Shown here: in pieces, positions 26,701 through 39,375 of the stretch | How positions within the stretch are numbered: the stretch's first letter is position 1 | How the letters are laid out: every line of letters starts with the position of its first letter | Assembly (NCBI GenBank): GCA_965153355.1 | Contig: OZ231126.1 | Location: 30,256,001-30,320,000 of the forward strand | Length of the DNA: 64,000 bases | Reading direction: 5' to 3' | DNA from: Flaccisagitta enflata | Lineage: Eukaryota > Chaetognatha > Sagittoidea > Aphragmophora | Program-made: the position numbers and the translations under genes | The notes under the pieces: generated by a model | The model's input: only the letters and a program-made list of their open reading frames with translations | Databases searched by the model: none | What the model was told of the DNA's origin: nothing

Positions 26701-26836
26701 TCAAGAGAAAAGAGCCACAGTGAATTGGATCAGTCAGTGGAGCAAAACATTACAGGAAAGAACAAAAAATGGCAGCTCAACTAAGGTGTAAAATAGAGTG
26801 CACACACGTACACAAACACACACACCAACACACGCC

Positions 26837-26837
<1 letters not shown>

Positions 26838-26923
<86 letters not shown>
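26838..26923 (+). repeat. (CA)n microsatellite
   Basis: About 43 units. It is followed at 26957-27140 by about nine degenerate ~20-bp units like CTGCCCTCTCAGGCCTGAAA, which recur inverted near 28400-28480. Confidence 0.93.
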
Positions 26924-26924
<1 letters not shown>

Positions 26925-27570
26925 GTTCATCCGTTTGTCCGTTTATTCATCCCCTCACCTGGCCCTCCCAGGTCTGAAATCTGCCCTCTCAGGACTGAAA
27001 TCTACCATCTCAAGCCTGAAACCTGCCCTCTCCAGCCTTGAATCTGCCCCCTAAGGCCTGAAATTTGCTCTATCAGGCCTTGAATCTGCCCTCTCAGGTT
27101 TTGAATTTTCCCTATCAGGCCTGAAATCTGTCCTCTCAAATAGGCTTGAGATTCGGTGATTCACCAACCGAAAAAACGGTGGAGTGAATGCCAATTTTCA
27201 CTGATTCAGTGATTTGGATTTTCGGTTTTTCACCGTTTTTTTCTCCTTTCCCCAACTGCTCTTCAATTTGTGGAAGTTTCTATCATAAATCAGAAAATGC
27301 GCAAGTCGATCATTAAATATTGCAGGAAAAACAAAAATCCTCTATTTTACAATAGCCATAGTGAGAAGAAAAGAGTATTTGATGCCAGTTTTAATAAGCG
27401 AGTTTGTTTTTTACCCAGTTTGAGAAATGATAACAACATCCTTAGTTCAAGATGTCATGATTTACCTAGCTGTTTGTACTCATTGAGCATGTCACTGATG
27501 CCAATTTTGTTTTCACCAAAAAGAGAGAAAGTCCAGTAATGAAAGCAAGAAGAAGAAGAAAAAGAAAAAG

Positions 27571-27598
27571 GAGAGAGAGAGAGAGAGAGAGAGAAAAA

Positions 27599-27681
<83 letters not shown>
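27571..27681 (+). repeat. (GA)n microsatellite
   Basis: GA units with a few A-rich interruptions, about 30 bp left of the subfamily A element at 27713. Confidence 0.93.
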
Positions 27682-27684
<3 letters not shown>

Positions 27685-27712
27685 AAACAATACTAACAGA
27701 CTGACTGACATC

Positions 27713-27911
27713 AACAAGTGACATGGGGTCACAATATTGTTGCGGACAGGTGGGCACACCCAATGCCCCACCCAACCCACTTTCCCACACACACATACAC
27801 AGAAAGCTCGTTTTCCCACTTTTTGACTTGATCACCTCTACAGACCAACAGATAGACCAATGGACGGATGGACAAAGCCTCTTATAGATTTGCGTGTCGG
27901 CAACTAAAAAA
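27713..27911 (+). mobile_element. Tag-hairpin element, subfamily A (variant tag)
   Basis: AACAAGTGACATGGGGTCAC, ATTGTTGCGGACAGGTGGGC, a TTTCCCACTTTTTGACTTGA box, and AGCCTCTTATAGATTTGCGT then GTCGGCAACTAAAAAAC. Left TTGCGGAC corresponds to the right TTGCGTGTCGGCAAC hairpin. Confidence 0.75.
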
Positions 27912-28095
27912 CAGAGATAAACATACAGATCATGACACAAACATGATAGAATTCTTTTTTTTCATTTAAAGGCATAGGTCATCCTTTTGACCATGGTGTC
28001 AAGAATGCCAGTAAATCTGTATAGGAATAGAAGGATTTTTCTCTGCTTGGCAGCGCTTGAAACAAAGGTCATATAGCAAACTCAAGAAATGTTGT

Positions 28096-28196
28096 AACAA
28101 GAACAAGTAGACCAATAAGGTGGATCGTAAAACATTTACCAACCAACAGACAGACAGACACAGCTGGTTAAAGAGGTGTTTTGGCACACCTAAAAA
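28096..28196 (+). mobile_element. Tag-hairpin element, subfamily C
   Basis: AACAAGTAGACCAATAAGGT and GGATCGT, then CCAACAGACAGACAGACAC and AGCTGGTTAAAGAGGTG, with the hairpin closing in GGCACACCTAAAAA. The tag AGGTG on the left matches the AGGTGT..ACACCT hairpin. Confidence 0.7.
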
Positions 28197-29212
28197 GTGC
28201 AAGAAACCTATGCACTTCCATTTCATAGAAGGGACTTAGATGATTATCAAGCACAATGCATCTGATCAACCCTAACATGGGGAGCAGATGCAGAGTAAAA
28301 ATCACTGAAAAAAACGAAAAACGGTGGTGGCAAAAGAAAATCCCTGAAAATCGGTGGTGATTGAAAACCAGAGTCACTCTCAACTCTACTCTCAAGGCAT
28401 AAACCTGTCCTCACTGATTCAAAGCCTGAGAGGGTAGATTTCAAGCCTGAAAGGGCAGATTTCAGGCTTGAGAGGGCTTGGGGGTATGGATAGACGGATG
28501 GACGGACGGACGAGTGAACGACCAAAAGTGCCCCTGTGTTCAACAGGACTTCGTCTCTTTTGGGGCCGCTTCCCTGCTTCCTCTCACAATCATGCAAAGC
28601 AGGGCAACGGCCAACGGGTATCGTTGACCACACATAATATGAGTTTTTATGAGATTTAAACATTTTTTGCGATTTTTCACTCTACAACAAACCAAACGAC
28701 GGACCGACGGACCCGCTTCTTAAGATCTAACCGTACTTGAATACCAGTAATGGCAGCTGTTGCCGTGGGGAAAAAATTCGCAAGCGTTGGTCATTTTTCA
28801 CCAAGCTTTCGTCTTCAGTCACTGCAATTTTTTTCAAATCAAAAACAATTGTATGTATTGAGTTCATTGAAAATCAAAGGAAAATAGGACTGAGTCAGAA
28901 TGAGCTAGATGAACTAAAATACTCAAAATCACTGAACAAGATAACCAGCTAAGCTCAATGACATGCTTTCTTGTAATTGCAAGCTTACATCAAACCATTC
29001 ATTTATCTATCCAGTTTAAGATCAGAAAAAAAAAGACAGCTAAATGAGCTTAATGAGCTGAAAACTAAAAACACCCCAAGAGGAGGCAGCTCTGCACACT
29101 GACATGCTTTTTGGGCAGCAGCTGAAGAAGGAGCAAGTAATATCTTCACACAGGACAATTTCTCCTCCTTCTTCTTCTCAAATCCATCACCCCCTTTAGG
29201 CTCCATCATCCT

Positions 29213-29640
29213 AGCCTTGAGGCTCAAATCCCACTGAGGCCCAGATTCTCGACTCAGGCTGATTGTGACTCAGGCCAAATCCTGGCCTCAAGGGCTCAAA
29301 CTCCTGCCTTGATGTAAGCCCCACAGCCTTATGCCTCAAATCCCAGCCTAATGCTCAAATCCCAGCCTCCAGGCCTCAAATCCCAACCTCGATGCTCAAA
29401 TCCCAGGGTCTTGGCTTTAATTATAGCATCTTGGCTCAAACCACAGTCTTGAGGCTCAAATCACCGTCTTGAGGCTCAAATGACCCCCTTGAGGCTTAAA
29501 TCACCATCTCAAGGCTCAAATCACCACCTTGAGAATCAAATCACTGCCTCGAGGCTCACATCACAGCCTCAAGGCTCATCTTAAAGCCTCATGGCTCAAA
29601 TCCCATTTTTGATGCTAAAATTCAAGCCTAGAGTTTCAAA
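29213..29640. repeat. 20-21-bp minisatellite, second array
   Basis: About 20 units such as GAGGCTCAAATCCCAGCCTC, in the opposite orientation to the 25143 array. The right edge carries TAGGTCAGCGGCCCC, equivalent to the inverted edge of the first array. Confidence 0.85.
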
Positions 29641-30479
29641 ACTTACTAAGCATAGGTCAGCGGCCCCCCTTCACACACCCACATATACTCACTAAGGGGC
29701 AACGTATTAAAAATCATCCCATTAAAAATCAGAAAGAAAGATTGAGCTAAATGAGCTATTTGAGCTAGAATACTGAAAAACACCCTCACAGATGAGGAGC
29801 TACGCTCATAAACATGTTTTTTGTATTTCTATGCTCAAACAAACATCTATATACTTCTTTATTGCTTGGCACCAAATGAAAGAAAATTATCAAATTTACT
29901 AATTTCGTCCAAGGGTGCAATCAGCCGGATGAGAAAATGAAAACCTTGTTTTTCTCGAATATGACTGTCTTTTTTCCCGATGAAATTGAATGAAATGACG
30001 AGTATTATAAATGATGCTCGGGATAAGATTTCATGAGATTTTAAACATTTTCTGCGATTTTTCAACGAACCGACCAACAGACCGATGGACTAGCTTTATC
30101 AAACCTATCCTTAGCTGAATATGATTATGAATGAAACGACGAGAAACATGAGAGTTGTACAACATGAGTTTCTAAGATATTTTTGACATTTTCTGCGATT
30201 TTTGATTCGAGCGCAGGTGGGTGGAGTGGGATAAAGTGGCGTTAGGTGTTTTTTTTCCATCAGGGTGGATTTGATGGACTGTGGAGCGTGACCGATCAAC
30301 CGACCGATATACCGACAGACAGAGCCTCTCATAGAGATGCTATGGCTCACCTAAAAAGGTTAGAAAATGAGGGATCGGCAGCAGTCCAGCGTCGTGAAAG
30401 GTGGCAGCAACAATCCATCAGACTAATGGGCTAATGGCAACTATGGAGAACGAGGAAAACGCAGACAACGAGAAAAAGA

Positions 30480-30770
30480 GAGACCTCTGCTCCCAAGAAA
30501 GTAATGTGAGCTGTGTGACATATGACCTGCGTTACATCGGGTGTGTGTGGCATCTGACCTGCGTTACATAGGGTTGGTGTGACATCTGATCTCAAGAAAG
30601 TGAAGTGAGCCGTGTGACATCTGACCTGCGTTACATCAGGTCTGTATGACTTCTGATCTCAAGAAAGTGATGTGAGCTGTTTAGCATCTGACCTGAGTTA
30701 CATCAGGTCTGTGAGACATCTGATCTGTGTAATATCTGATCTGTGTAACATCTGACTTGTGTTACAACTA
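30480..30770 (+). repeat. ~50-bp degenerate tandem repeat
   Basis: Repeated blocks of GTGTGACATCTGACCTGCGT, TACATCAGG and TCTCAAGAAAGTGATGTGAG, about five units with drift. Confidence 0.7.
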
Positions 30771-30956
30771 CAGACCGACCGAACCTCCGATTCGGTCACC
30801 GAATTCAGTAGGTCAAAAAACCGAAGTTTGATCTTTTGTTTACTTTTCCTATCGAACATGCAAATTGGGACTCCGGTGCCCTCTGACACATGAAAGATGA
30901 TTCACACAACAAAACACATCTGCTCTTCTTGCCTAATCCCTCCTTTCCCTCTTCAA

Positions 30957-31184
30957 ACAAAGGCCAACATAAGTCGCGTGCAAAGACTTACAGAATGACA
31001 CTTAGAAAGACTTAAAATGACAATTGCTCTCTAATAGCTTAGTATATATAAAATGAAAATGACTTAGGGAATAAAATTGATAAAAAAAAAAAGTGTGACG
31101 GACAGCAGGTGGACATGCTCAACAACTTAACGGACGAGACAGATGGACAAAGCGGGGTGTAGAGTCGCGTGCACACGACTAAAA
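30957..31184 (+). mobile_element. Tag-hairpin element, subfamily A
   Basis: AACAAAGGCCAACATAAGTC then GCGTGCAAAGAC on the left. GTGTGACGGACAGCAGGTGG, ACAAAGCGGGGTGTAGAG and the hairpin TCGCGTGCACACGACTAAAA are on the right. Confidence 0.75.
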
Positions 31185-31476
31185 GGAAGAATCATGTCGA
31201 GACTTGATACTTTAGCGCAACCTAAATCATGACAGTGCAAATCAATTTCTTTACAAAAAAGACAACCGGCCTTGTTTGTTGATTTAAATCTGTCTGTACT
31301 TCCGTCTGTCCCTGTGTGTGTAAGTGTGTGTGTTTGTGTGTGCGCGCTTGTGTGTGTGCGCGCGTGTGTCTATGTTGGGATTATCCCAGAGTTAACTGCC
31401 TTGACTTCGACCTTGAGTCAGGCACCATAGTAAAAATCAAAATTATTTTTTGTTGAAAGCAAATGCACTTTGTTAT

Positions 31477-31651
<175 letters not shown>

Positions 31652-31849
31652 CAAAAAAGACATATATAGAAAAAAAGACTGAAAAAAACAGGAAGAAAAA
31701 ATATCGTAAAAACAGGTATAAATATAAATGATTACAAAAAAAATTATTTTTTCTTCATAGGTTGATTTCAAATAAAGAAATATATATTAAATTTTTTTAC
31801 AAAAATTAATGTTAGTAAATAATATTTCATTATATCGAATGTGCATTCT

Positions 31850-32022
31850 TTAAGTCCCTTGGTTGCATTCGAACCTAGTATGTCGGTCGGTCCATCGCAC
31901 AAAAAAGCCTCTTATAGGGTTGCTAGTCCGCGACAGAAAAAAAAAAAAGAAAAAAAAAAAAAAAGCTTAACAAAATCACTCTCCACCCTACGACTGGTGT
32001 TGTCGTATATACGGCCTTGTTT
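31850..32022 (+). mobile_element. Composite fragment of subfamily A ends
   Basis: GTATGTCGGTCGGTCCATCG, AGCCTCTTATAGGGTTGCTA and GTCCGCGACAG with a poly(A) run, then the reverse-orientation end GTATATACGGCCTTGTTTC. Two broken copies appear joined. Confidence 0.45.
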
Positions 32023-32549
32023 CACAATGGCTAATTTCTTTGAGGTACACTCATGAATAAACTTTTCCCAAATTAAGTGCAATATTTTATCATTAGTAAT
32101 TTTTATACATGTAAAGCACGAGCTAAACGAAATGTTTTCGGTTATTGAACAATAAAGACATCTTACATGTTGTAAGATGGACCAAAATCAAATTTTGGCA
32201 TTCACCAGAACTCAAACGAGTATGTGTTTGGTTTTTCTTTACTCATATCGCGTCCCTACCCCCTACTTTAAGCCCTAAGAGCTCCTTTCCCAGCCCCCCC
32301 CCCCCATCCCATCCATAAACTCTTCTTTTTCAACCCAGCTACAGTTCAAACCCTGAATTTAACCATACGGCCTTTCCTGAAACAAATCATTTATCGTGAT
32401 TAAATTTCGTAACGTTTACGACTATAATCAAGATGTTACATCTTCTCTGATTTACACGTCCTAAATCTCATGAAAAAGAAATTGTGACCTACAATTTCTC
32501 TCCTGTACAATCCATTATGCGCTCTACCACTTAGACAGAGAAAAAAATG

Positions 32550-32699
<150 letters not shown>

Positions 32700-32751
32700 C
32701 TTTTATCTTATTCATATTTTTCCCCACAGCATTGATTAAACCTGAGGTAAT

Positions 32752-33330
32752 ATTTCGACCTCGCCCTTGGCTCCACTTTCCGTGCCTTGCCATGTTTTGC
32801 CCTTGGCTCCACTTCCCCTATCTTGCCATGTTTTACCCATGGCTCCTCTTCCCCTGCCTTGCCATGTTTTGCCCTTGGACACACTTCCCCTACCTTGCCA
32901 TGTTTTGCCCTTGGCTCCACTTTCCGTGCCTTGCCATGTTTTACCCTTGGCTCCACTTTCCGTGCCTTGCCATGTTTTGCCCTTGGCTCCACTTCCCCCG
33001 TCTTGCCATGTTTTACCCACGGCTCCACTTCCCCTGCCTTGCCATGTTTTGCCCTTGGCTCCACTTCCCCTGCCTTGCCATGTTTTGCCCTTGGCTCCAC
33101 TTTCCGTGCCTTGCCATGTTTTACCCTTGGCTCCACTTTCCGTGCCTTGCCATGTTTTGCCCTTGGCTCCACTTCCCCTGTCTTGCCATGTTTTACCCAT
33201 GGCTCCACTTCTCCTGCCTTGCCATGTTTTGCCCTTGGCTCCACTTCCCCTGCCTTGCCATGTTTTGCCCTTGGCTCCACTTTCCGTGCCTTGCCATGTT
33301 TTACCCTTGGCTCCACTTTCCGTGCCTTGT
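32752..33330 (+). repeat. 36-bp satellite array (~16 units)
   Basis: A unit around GGCTCCACTTCCCCTGCCTT plus GCCATGTTTTGCCCTT repeats every 36 bp. Because 36 is a multiple of three and the unit lacks stops, both strands show several long open frames with a 12-residue period. I treat these as satellite translations, not a gene. Higher-order alternation of TTTCCGTG and TTCCCCTG variants is visible. Confidence 0.93.
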
Positions 33331-33859
33331 CACACCATACCTGTTCTTTTACTTCCTGTGCACATGTTCACCTTCTCACCCACCCACGCACCTGTCCAAC
33401 TATCCACCCAACTGTCCACCTATCACCCTCATGCCCACCAACCCTCGTGTTCACCTTCAACCCACCCAGTTGTCCGCCACCCCACATTATAAGACACGTG
33501 CAGCAGCTACCGAATACCTGCTTATCCCAAACTGTCGTTTTACTTTAGATGCTTGTCTTCCTCACACCTGCTTTTGTAATAAATTAATTTCAAATCTTTC
33601 AAGAAGCTTTCCCTTCCTCATCAAAACTTATCTTCTTCTGGACAAATTTGGAAGCTACACAGATACGTTTGCGCTACTCCATCGCCAGTATGTACTGTAT
33701 AGTTGAACAATGCAAAAGGGGATGTCAAAGGACCAAAAGTTTTACAGAAGAGGGGTTGATACAAGGTGTGAACCCCCTAAAACTGTAGCACCCCCCTACA
33801 GATAAAACTACAGCAATAAGTAGTTTGTACTGAATTGTAAATCATAGTTTAGGACTATA

Positions 33860-34403
33860 CAAGTGGCGCGACCAAGGCGATTTTGAAATTTCAACTCCAG
33901 TTTGGAATTATGGCACAAAATCCTTGATTTTATAAATATTTAGAACTAAACAATTTTAACACTTTTATAAGCTGCCACGCGAATAAAAAAAAAAGACACA
34001 CTTTTAAATAGCTCATTCAGCCATAAAAATTTAAAGAAACTAATTAAAATCTTAGACTATTTCAAAGCCCTTTGAATGTACTTTTATTTAGTGTCAACCT
34101 GGTATCTCTATCTTTTTTTGTTTAGAAATGGCATTAGTTTGAATAAAAATTTTGCATTTTACCAAAATAGTGCTTCTCTTTGCAGAGCTCTAGCTTCTAA
34201 ACCGTTTGAAATACAAACCTGGAATTGGTCTAGAGTGAAAGATTTTTTGAAAATCTTTAAAAATGACTGAACTAAAAATTACTAAGATTATTTTTTTAAC
34301 CTGTTTTATTCATAAAAAAAGGGGTGTGTCTTTTTTTTTTATTTGCGTGGTATATCTTGAGTTGAAGGTCAAAATTTAAGAATTACCCTGGTGGCGCCAC
34401 TTA
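33860..34403. mobile_element. TA-flanked fold-back element
   Basis: The left arm starts CAAGTGGCGCGACC, and the right end reads as TAAGTGGCGCCACC on the other strand. TA flanks at 33858-33859 and 34404-34405. Inner arms with CCACGCGAATAAAAAAAAAA and AAGACACAC are mirrored near 34315-34355. 544 bp, no transposase. Confidence 0.65.
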
Positions 34404-34420
34404 TATTGATATAAACATTC

Positions 34421-34582
34421 TTTTTTAGTCACGGACACGCGACTCTACACCTTGCCGTGTCGGTTGGTAGGTCAGTAGGTCGGTAGGTCGGTCCCGTAAC
34501 CTTTTTGAATTCCGAACGGTTTTTGCACTACTGCTCCTGCCCAACCATCCGCGACTGGATTGCCGTGTATCCGGCCTTGTTT
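34421..34582 (-). mobile_element. Tag-hairpin element, subfamily A
   Basis: TTTTTTAGTCACGGACACGC GACT, CTTGCCGTGTCGGTTGG, GTAGGTCGGTAGGTCGGTCC and CCCAACCATCCGCGACTGGA, then GCCGTGTATCCGGCCTTGTT. It almost abuts the fold-back element to its left. Confidence 0.8.
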
Positions 34583-35314
34583 ACTACAAAAGTCTCTTAA
34601 ATGTAATTGGTTGGAGCTGTAGGTGGGGGTGCTACATTTTTCAGGGGGTTCACACCTTTTATATAGCACTTCTCTGAATTTACTATAGCCGGATTTCCAT
34701 TATTGCCGATGAATTGATATGACGGAACAAAACTTTTTGTTCGTTATCATCTGAAAAAACAACCCGTCAGAAAAAAAACCAATTGGCTCCTGTGATGTTT
34801 TGCCCTTTTCAGTTTCTACTTTGAAATAGGAGAGTAGAAAATCTTCCAAGGATAATTTGCGGGAATACTTGTGCACTTCCCGGGCCAATGAGATCCTTAC
34901 AATTGGTGAGCAATAGGATTAAAACCGCGCAGCACTTCCTGGGCACTACTTGTCCTTCCCCCTTGAATATACGGGTCGTTTTTTTCAGATGCGATAAGCG
35001 GACTTTCGTTACTTTAGGGATCCGTTATAACTGTACTTAGTTGGTCTCTCGAGAGTTCGATGTGAGTGGAATAAGCCATCATTCTTCGATAGTCAAGCAG
35101 AAAATGAATTGAAAACGGGCATCGTACTTCCGAGAGTCAAAATTCATCCTTGTCATTTGTCATGACAAAGGTCAGTTGTAAATGCCATCGAGGTTCCGAT
35201 ATCATCTTTTGATTTCGACTTTTGAGCGCAGATTTATCAATCATGGCATCTTAATCACCCTAAGCTAACGGCCTCATCGTCAAAGTTGTCGTCATCGTCA
35301 TCGTCAAAGTCGTC

Positions 35315-35341
35315 GTCATTATCGTCATCTTCCATGTCACC
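35315..35341 (+). repeat. 27-bp direct repeat, right-side copy of LINE target duplication
   Basis: Identical to 39406-39432, starting GTCATTATCGTCATCTTCCA. It directly follows the LINE 3' end on the minus strand and is embedded in a (TCG/TCA)n tract. Confidence 0.8.
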
Positions 35342-38300
35342 TTGACTTGATAGGCATATCGTCCCCGATGAGGACCTGCCTCACCGATCGGGGCAGGCTT
35401 CGCGTTTGTGGCGTGCTAGGTTCGTACTCGCCATTTCCACGCCGCAAGAGCACACACACCTCTTCCCCTTATACACTCGCGGCCTTCTTTCTGCCGCTTC
35501 TTCTCCCGCCGCAATGGCCCTCATACACTTCTTTCTATGTCTTGCGATGTAAGATTTGGAGAATTCTCTCCCGCACGCGCATACTCTTCTGTCCGTCTGA
35601 CTAGCTGCAGCGCCACCACATATTTTCATGTGGTTGAGTTTGTTTGCCTCTTGTTGGAAGCTCGACCCGCAAGCTTCGCACGCGAAAGTCTTCTTTCTGC
35701 TCGAGACCTCGTGCATCCGTCTTCTATGCACAGTGAGGCCCCCCTTCGACTTACACCGCTTCCCACACACTCCACACACAAATTCCACCATGGTGCCAAC
35801 CCTCACATTTCTTTCCACTTCTTCCCCGTTCCACTGATGTCCTCTGCTTCTTTCCCATTTTTCCAGATGGCTCATTCTTTCTTTGACTAAGCTTTTCCAC
35901 TTCTTCCTATCACTCGTCACTCCCGCCAAATTGGTCCAGTCAATTCCCGCTTCCTTAAGCAACTTCTTCCAATAGCAGACAGTCTTCCTTTTTCTTCCCT
36001 TTGGCTTCTCCCACTTCTCCAGTTCTCCCATCCATCCAAGTATCACTGCTTTCGTCATTCGACTATCCTCCATCCTCATGACGTGGCCAATTCTTTCCAG
36101 GACCCGCTTTTCTATTTTCCATCTCAAAGATCTGACTCCTAACTCCCTCCTTACGTCCTCCATATTTTTGTGCTCCTTCTGCATCTGTATAAGCGGCGGC
36201 CCCGTCTTCCTACTCCATATGTATCTGTAGCAGCGATCCACCATCTTCTGTAATTGCTTTATTTCCTTCACATACCACACCCTGACGGCGCAATCGAAGA
36301 GCAGGCCGCTCTCCACACACGCCTCCACTACCCTCGCCTGCATCTTCTTCTTCATCTTTGATCCCACTAGTCGCGGTCTCACTTTAGCCCAAGCTCCTCT
36401 TGCTCTTTTTAATCTTGCTTTAATGTCCTCTTGCCACCCCATCCAGCAGCCCAACATCCTTATTTCTCCGCTTTCTTCGCTGCCAAATTTCAGTCTTTCT
36501 TCTTTGTCGTCGTTGTTTTTCTCCTCGAATTGGCTCATCACTTTCTTTACTATTTCCACTCCTTCCTCTAATTCTTCTTCATCTCCTACTGCCGTCGTAT
36601 CGTCGGCGAATAGAGAGAGGTCTACCCATACTTCCACTGCTTCTGAGTGCTCCTTTTCCCACAACCTACTTCCTGGCAATGCACTTCCTGGCACCCACTT
36701 CACACAAATTCCTACCTCCTTTCCTTTCTCCTCTGCTGCCATCTTCCGCTCCACCTTCGCCACCCTCATCACTGCTTGATGGAAAATGTTGAAGAGAATA
36801 GGCGACGATGGGCATCCTTCCCTCAATCCTCTTTCTGGCACCCATGGCTCGGAATCTCCCTCCTTTCCTCTGATTGCATACTCCGTCGTTTCATGCAAGT
36901 CCATAATCACCCTCAGAAACACTCCATCTAATCCATAACGCCGCAGCAATCTCCACAACGCCGGTTTGTTCACCCGCGGATACGCTTTACGGAGATCCAA
37001 AAGCCTAGCCGCCGGTTTCAATCCCTCTCCTTCCTCTCCCCTCCTCTTCTCCAAATCCTCCGCATCTTCCTGCAACCTCATCATCACTTGCGTCGCATCC
37101 GCCGTCGCTCTTCCACTCCTAAAACCCGCCTGATTGTCGTCCATCAATCCCATCGCCTCCGCCCACTCCTTCAATCTGCATGCCACAATCCGAGCTACAA
37201 TTCTGCTACCCATAGACAATAGACAGACACCCCTATAGTTATTAGGATCGTCCCTGTCTCCTTTATTTTTGTATAAAGGGACTACTTGACCAGAACGTAG
37301 GCTACTCTCCCACTTCTCCGCTCCATTCTCCCACATGAATTGGACGATTCTCACCACCTCTTGCATCACCGGCTCTCCACCCTTTCTCAAATAACAAAGA
37401 CGGACGCCATCCTCCCCCGGCGCCGCATCCTTCATCTTCCCCATTTCGCGCTCTATCTCTGCTCTATCCGGCGGTCTCCCCAACCGCTCCCTCCACCCCA
37501 CCGTCCTCTCATCCTCCCTCAGATCCACCGCCTTGTCCACCACCCTCTCCAGCTCCTCCGGAACATTCTCGAACCTCTCCTCTGACACTCGCATGAAATG
37601 ACCCCTGAACTCCTCCTTCGTCAGCGTCGTCTCCCCTTTCACCTTCTTGACCCCTCTTCCTCCAAGGGTCCTCAGACTCTTATACATCCCTCCCGTGTCT
37701 CCTCTTTCCGCCGCGTTCTCACATCTATTCAACTCTCCTTCCCACCATTCTTTCTCCCAGTTCGACAGCTCCCTCTTCCACTCCTTTCTTGCTTCTCTCA
37801 GCTCTTCTTTCGCCTCCTCCTCCTCCTCCTCTCCCTCTGCTCCGTTCCTCCTCTCCAAACATTGGCTAATTCTCCCTTTCAGTCTCTGCACTTCCTCTTC
37901 CTTCCCCATCATCCAGGGATTCTCAATCGACTTCTCCTTTTCACCGCACACTTCCTTCGCCGCTTCCAACACCACTTCCTGCAGCTTCATCCATCCCGTC
38001 TCTTCTTGACTCGGCTCTTCCTGCCTCTCCCTCATTTTGCTCTCCACACTCTCCTGATATCTCTTCTCCACTTCCTCGTTCTTTAGCTTCTCCCATTGGA
38101 TCATTGGTTTTCTTTTCCGCTCATACACCCTCCTCCACTTTTTCTTCTTTGCAATATCCAAAACCATTTTCTTCGGCTTATGGTCGCTGATAACATTTTC
38201 ACCCACCGTTTTTACCTTCTTGACGTACTTGTGCCTCTCTTCCGCTCTCATAATGAACCCATCCAACTCATACCATAAACCATTGAAATTTGATCTCCAT

Positions 38301-39375
38301 GTACCTCGCCACCTTTCGCTGAAGAAGCCATTAACCCAACATAAGCCATTTTCTTCACACCACTCCTTTAAAGCCTGACCTTGTGCGTTAGATGATCGCA
38401 GACCGAAACACCCACACACACTACCTCTCTGCTCACCTCCCCCTATATGCGCGTTGAGATCACCGCCGACGACCAACGTTTCTTTCTTCTCTGCCCATCT
38501 CACATGCTCCATCAGCTTCTCCCTTTCACCCTCTATCTCTTCCTCCCTGCCGTGAGTCCACACCGGCATATACGTCGCCACCATCACCCAGTCACCCACT
38601 TTCACCGACACATGTCTCTCATCCCACTTCTTCCTCTGTCCTCCCTCGCACCACCTCTTCAAAGCTTCCCCACGCAGCATCACCCCTGCTTTCTCCGCAT
38701 GCACAACCACCACCAATTTCTCTGCTTGCCCTAACCACACTACTCCTTTCCCGCTTGCCCTCAGCTCACTTAGCAACACAACATCCCATCCACTCTTCTC
38801 CGCGTAGCTAACCACCATCCTCAGCTTCCTCCTCCTCAAACTCTCTACCGACATCCCCTGCACATTCCACGTCGCCACCACCATCTCCTCTTTCGACGTC
38901 ACACCCCTCGCCATCTCCTCCTTTCTCCTCCTCTCTTTTTCTTCCCTCCTCGCGATCCTCCTCTTCTTCCTTCTTTCCCTCCTGCTCTTCCTCCTGACTT
39001 CCGCTCGAGGCCCGGGGTTTGGATGGATGGTTGTTAATGCCATCCTCACCTCGGCTCTTCTTCTTCTCTCTTCATCCACAGCCAGTGGCCAAAACGATGA
39101 TGGAATTGAGTTTGGTTGTCCTGACCACCAGCTGCGACGCGAAGCTGCCCTCCTCGGGCTAAAGCCTACAATTTGTTTTAGGAGGTGAGAAAGACGGCCG
39201 GGCTCTCCCCACTCCGTTGCCCAAAAAACGGACCCCACTTCCATTCTTTCGAACTTTGTTGAATCCTCGTTTCCTGAGCCTCCCGTTCCGCTTTGCCACG
39301 CTTTCCTCCACTTCTGCTTTCGCTTCTGTTTTGGTCCGCGTGCCCACTGGCACCCCAGGAAGGTGTAAGAACGTG

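Noticed and set aside
32708-33706. Long overlapping open frames on both strands suggesting a repetitive secreted protein
   Set aside because: All derive from a stop-free 36-bp satellite, and the best-looking frames overlap on opposite strands.
35342-35400. Hammerhead-like ribozyme at the LINE 3' end
   Set aside because: CCGATGAG on the plus strand resembles part of the core, but the required CUGAUGA and GAAA elements are not both present; only simple stems are seen.
35537-38734. Plus-strand open frames across the LINE
   Set aside because: Antisense shadows of the intact minus-strand LINE frame.
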